From NCBI GenBank assembly GCA_017533165.1, contig JAFXIM010000171.1, positions 1-5,422 of the forward strand: a stretch of DNA of 5,422 nucleotides, given 5' to 3'. A program made the translations under genes and the position numbers. Source of the DNA: Eggerthellaceae bacterium. Its GTDB lineage: Bacteria; Actinomycetota; Coriobacteriia; Coriobacteriales; Eggerthellaceae. Every line of letters begins with the position of its first letter. The first letter of the stretch is position 1. Shown one piece after another: positions 4,186 through 5,422 of this stretch. The notes beneath the pieces are model-generated. The model was not told the origin of the DNA and made no database searches. It was given only the letters and a program-made list of their open reading frames with translations.

Positions 4186-5301
4186 TTATGCCTCGGGCAA
4201 ACCGATCCCCAGGTGCTCAAAGGCGCGACCGGTTGCCTGACGACCCTTGGGCGTTCTCATGATAAGGCCCTGCCGCATGAGGTAGGGCTCGTACACATCC
4301 TCCACCGTATCCGGATCTTCTGAAAGAGCTGCCGCCAAGGTGGTCAAACCCACTGGACGACCGCCAAACTGCTGACACAAGATCTCGAGCAGCTTGTTGT
4401 CTACCGCATCAAGGCCCTCCTGATCCACCTCGAAGAAATCAAGCGCGCGAGCGGCCATGTCCTCATCGATAGTGCCGTTGCCGCGCACTTGAGCAAAGTC
4501 ACGCACGCGTTTGAGAAGACGATTGGCCAAACGCGGCGTACCTCGACTGCGACGCGCGATTTCAATGGCGCCTTCCTCATCAATGGTCACATCCAAGATG
4601 GCAGCAGAGCGCCTGACAATGGCAGCAAGCTCTTCCGGCGAGTAGTATTCCATGCGGAAAGAAACGCCGAACCGATCGCGCAAAGGACCCGTGAGCAGGC
4701 CCGTGCGCGTAGTGGCGCCAATAAGCGTAAAGCGATTGAGGGGAAGTCGTGCTGTACGAGCAGCCGGACCCTCCCCCAAGATAACGTCAAGCGCGAAGTC
4801 CTCGATAGCGGGATACAGAACTTCCTCCACCGCGCGGTTCATGCGATGAATCTCATCAATGAAAAGCACATCGCCCTCTTCGAGCGTGGTGAGGATGGAG
4901 GTCAGATCACCTACGCGCACGATGGCGGGGCCGCTGGTAACGCGAATGTTGGATCCCATTTCGTTGGCGACGACCGTAGCAAGGGTGGTCTTGCCCAGAC
5001 CCGGAGGGCCCGAGAACAGGATATGGTCGGCAACTTCACCGCGGGCCTTAGCCGCATCGAGCAGGATAGAAAGGGATTCCTTCACCTTTTGCTGGCCCAA
5101 ATAGTCACGCAAATATTTGGGCCGCAGGGAGCGATCAATTGCCAAGTCCTCGGGAATGAGGTTTGCCGACACCGCACGTGAAGAGGAATCATCGGAGATA
5201 CCGCTCGACGGCGTGACGCCACCTGTCAGCGTGCTACCGCCCAGCGCCATGTCATTAGCAGTGTTCGACTGAAACACCAGACCCTCTATTTCGATTCCCA
5301 T
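4186..5301 (-). CDS. ruvB: Holliday junction branch migration DNA helicase RuvB
   Basis: RuvB is the AAA+ hexameric motor that pumps DNA through RuvA-bound Holliday junctions during recombinational repair. Counting from the ATG at 5301 (371 residues), the Walker A motif is GPPGLGKTT (98-106), Walker B is VLFIDEIHR (145-153), sensor 1 is GATTR (195-199), and the trans-acting arginine finger lies in GPLRDRFG (205-212). Sensor 2 is [10 protein letters not shown] (254-263), and the C-terminal winged helix includes [12 protein letters not shown] and the TPKGR wing (about 336-354). Everything needed for activity is intact. It is longer than the 336-residue E. coli protein because of an N-terminal extension of about 37 residues rich in Ser, Gly and Thr before the conserved [16 protein letters not shown] three codons upstream (5310) is the alternative start, immediately preceded by an in-frame TAG. 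The gene lies 54 bp downstream of ruvA. Confidence 0.98.
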   Translation of the reverse strand: MGIEIEGLVFQSNTANDMALGGSTLTGGVTPSSGISDDSSSRAVSANLIPEDLAIDRSLRPKYLRDYLGQQKVKESLSILLDAAKARGEVADHILFSGPPGLGKTTLATVVANEMGSNIRVTSGPAIVRVGDLTSILTTLEEGDVLFIDEIHRMNRAVEEVLYPAIEDFALDVILGEGPAARTARLPLNRFTLIGATTRTGLLTGPLRDRFGVSFRMEYYSPEELAAIVRRSAAILDVTIDEEGAIEIARRSRGTPRLANRLLKRVRDFAQVRGNGTIDEDMAARALDFFEVDQEGLDAVDNKLLEILCQQFGGRPVGLTTLAAALSEDPDTVEDVYEPYLMRQGLIMRTPKGRQATGRAFEHLGIGLPEA

Positions 5302-5306
5302 TCCAT

Positions 5307-5312
5307 CCACCT
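5307..5312 (-). promoter_or_regulatory. Ribosome binding site favouring the ATG start of ruvB
   Basis: AGGTGG on the minus strand lies five bases before the ATG at 5301 and differs from AGGAGG at one base. It overlaps the alternative GTG at 5310, which itself has only a weak upstream purine stretch. This favours the 371-residue form. Confidence 0.5.
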
Positions 5313-5355
5313 AACCACACAGGTCAACTCTACTATATGAACCAACGATCCGCCC

Positions 5356-5422
5356 TTACCTACCGCCCAGGCGCCTAAGCGCATGCTGAAGCACCGCCGT
5401 TTCCGAAGAGCCGGCCGGGACG
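5356..5422 (-). CDS. ruvA: C-terminal fragment of Holliday junction protein RuvA
   Basis: The frame entering from the window edge encodes 21 residues (VPAGSS, then ETAVLQHALRRLGGR) and ends with TAA at 5356-5358. Only the last part of the protein is present. The short acidic-start amphipathic helix ending in LRRLGGR resembles the end of RuvA domain III, the flexible three-helix module that contacts RuvB. The main support is position: it lies directly upstream of ruvB, in the same direction, with a 54-bp gap, the standard ruvA-ruvB order. RuvA binds the Holliday junction as a tetramer and loads RuvB. The call would be uncertain from sequence alone because the fragment is so short. Confidence 0.72.
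   Translation of the reverse strand, partial: VPAGSSETAVLQHALRRLGGR

Noticed and set aside
4489..5181. Plus-strand open frame of 230 codons opposite ruvB
   Set aside because: It is the antisense of conserved AAA+ motifs, with no ribosome site or recognisable domain.

Overview
This window is an ordinary chromosomal segment from a moderately GC-rich bacterium (composition judged by eye, not counted). The mix of an actinobacterial-style ruvAB pair with a long RuvB N-terminus, a single CspA-type protein, queA, and a small all-helical protein resembling DUF6483 suggests the class Coriobacteriia (Eggerthella/Slackia relatives). That placement is an inference from style, not a database match. I see no mobile element, CRISPR array, tRNA or rRNA.

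Layout, left to right. Positions 1-186 (+) hold the last 61 codons of an unrecognised gene with an Ala/Lys/Arg/Glu-rich helical tail. Two accessory-type metabolic genes follow on the minus strand: a LacA/Maa-like hexapeptide-repeat O-acetyltransferase (218-805) and an alpha/beta hydrolase (1107-1916). They are separated by a 301-bp non-coding gap and each has its own candidate extended -10 promoter. A divergent promoter region (1917-2114) then separates the hydrolase from queA (2115-3275, +), the queuosine-pathway enzyme. queA converges on csp (3375-3578, -), and a strong GC hairpin with a T-tract on the csp side lies between them. Upstream of csp on the minus strand come a 136-residue DUF6483-like gene (3711-4121), ruvB (4186-5301) and the last 21 codons of ruvA (5356-5422).

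How the genes fit together: ruvA-ruvB encode the Holliday-junction branch migration motor. The small helical gene is co-directional 64 bp downstream and may share their transcript. A hairpin that includes the stop codon of the small gene, plus a candidate csp promoter, suggests csp is at least partly transcribed on its own. QueA acts in tRNA modification and has no pathway partner in the window. Nothing seen links the acetyltransferase or the hydrolase to these housekeeping genes.

I found no convincing new multi-gene system. The signal most worth a second look is the roughly 160 bp between the small helical gene and csp. It holds a series of inverted repeats, including a perfect 9-bp hairpin just upstream of the csp ribosome binding site that overlaps an alternative helix, as expected for a possible temperature-responsive leader RNA.
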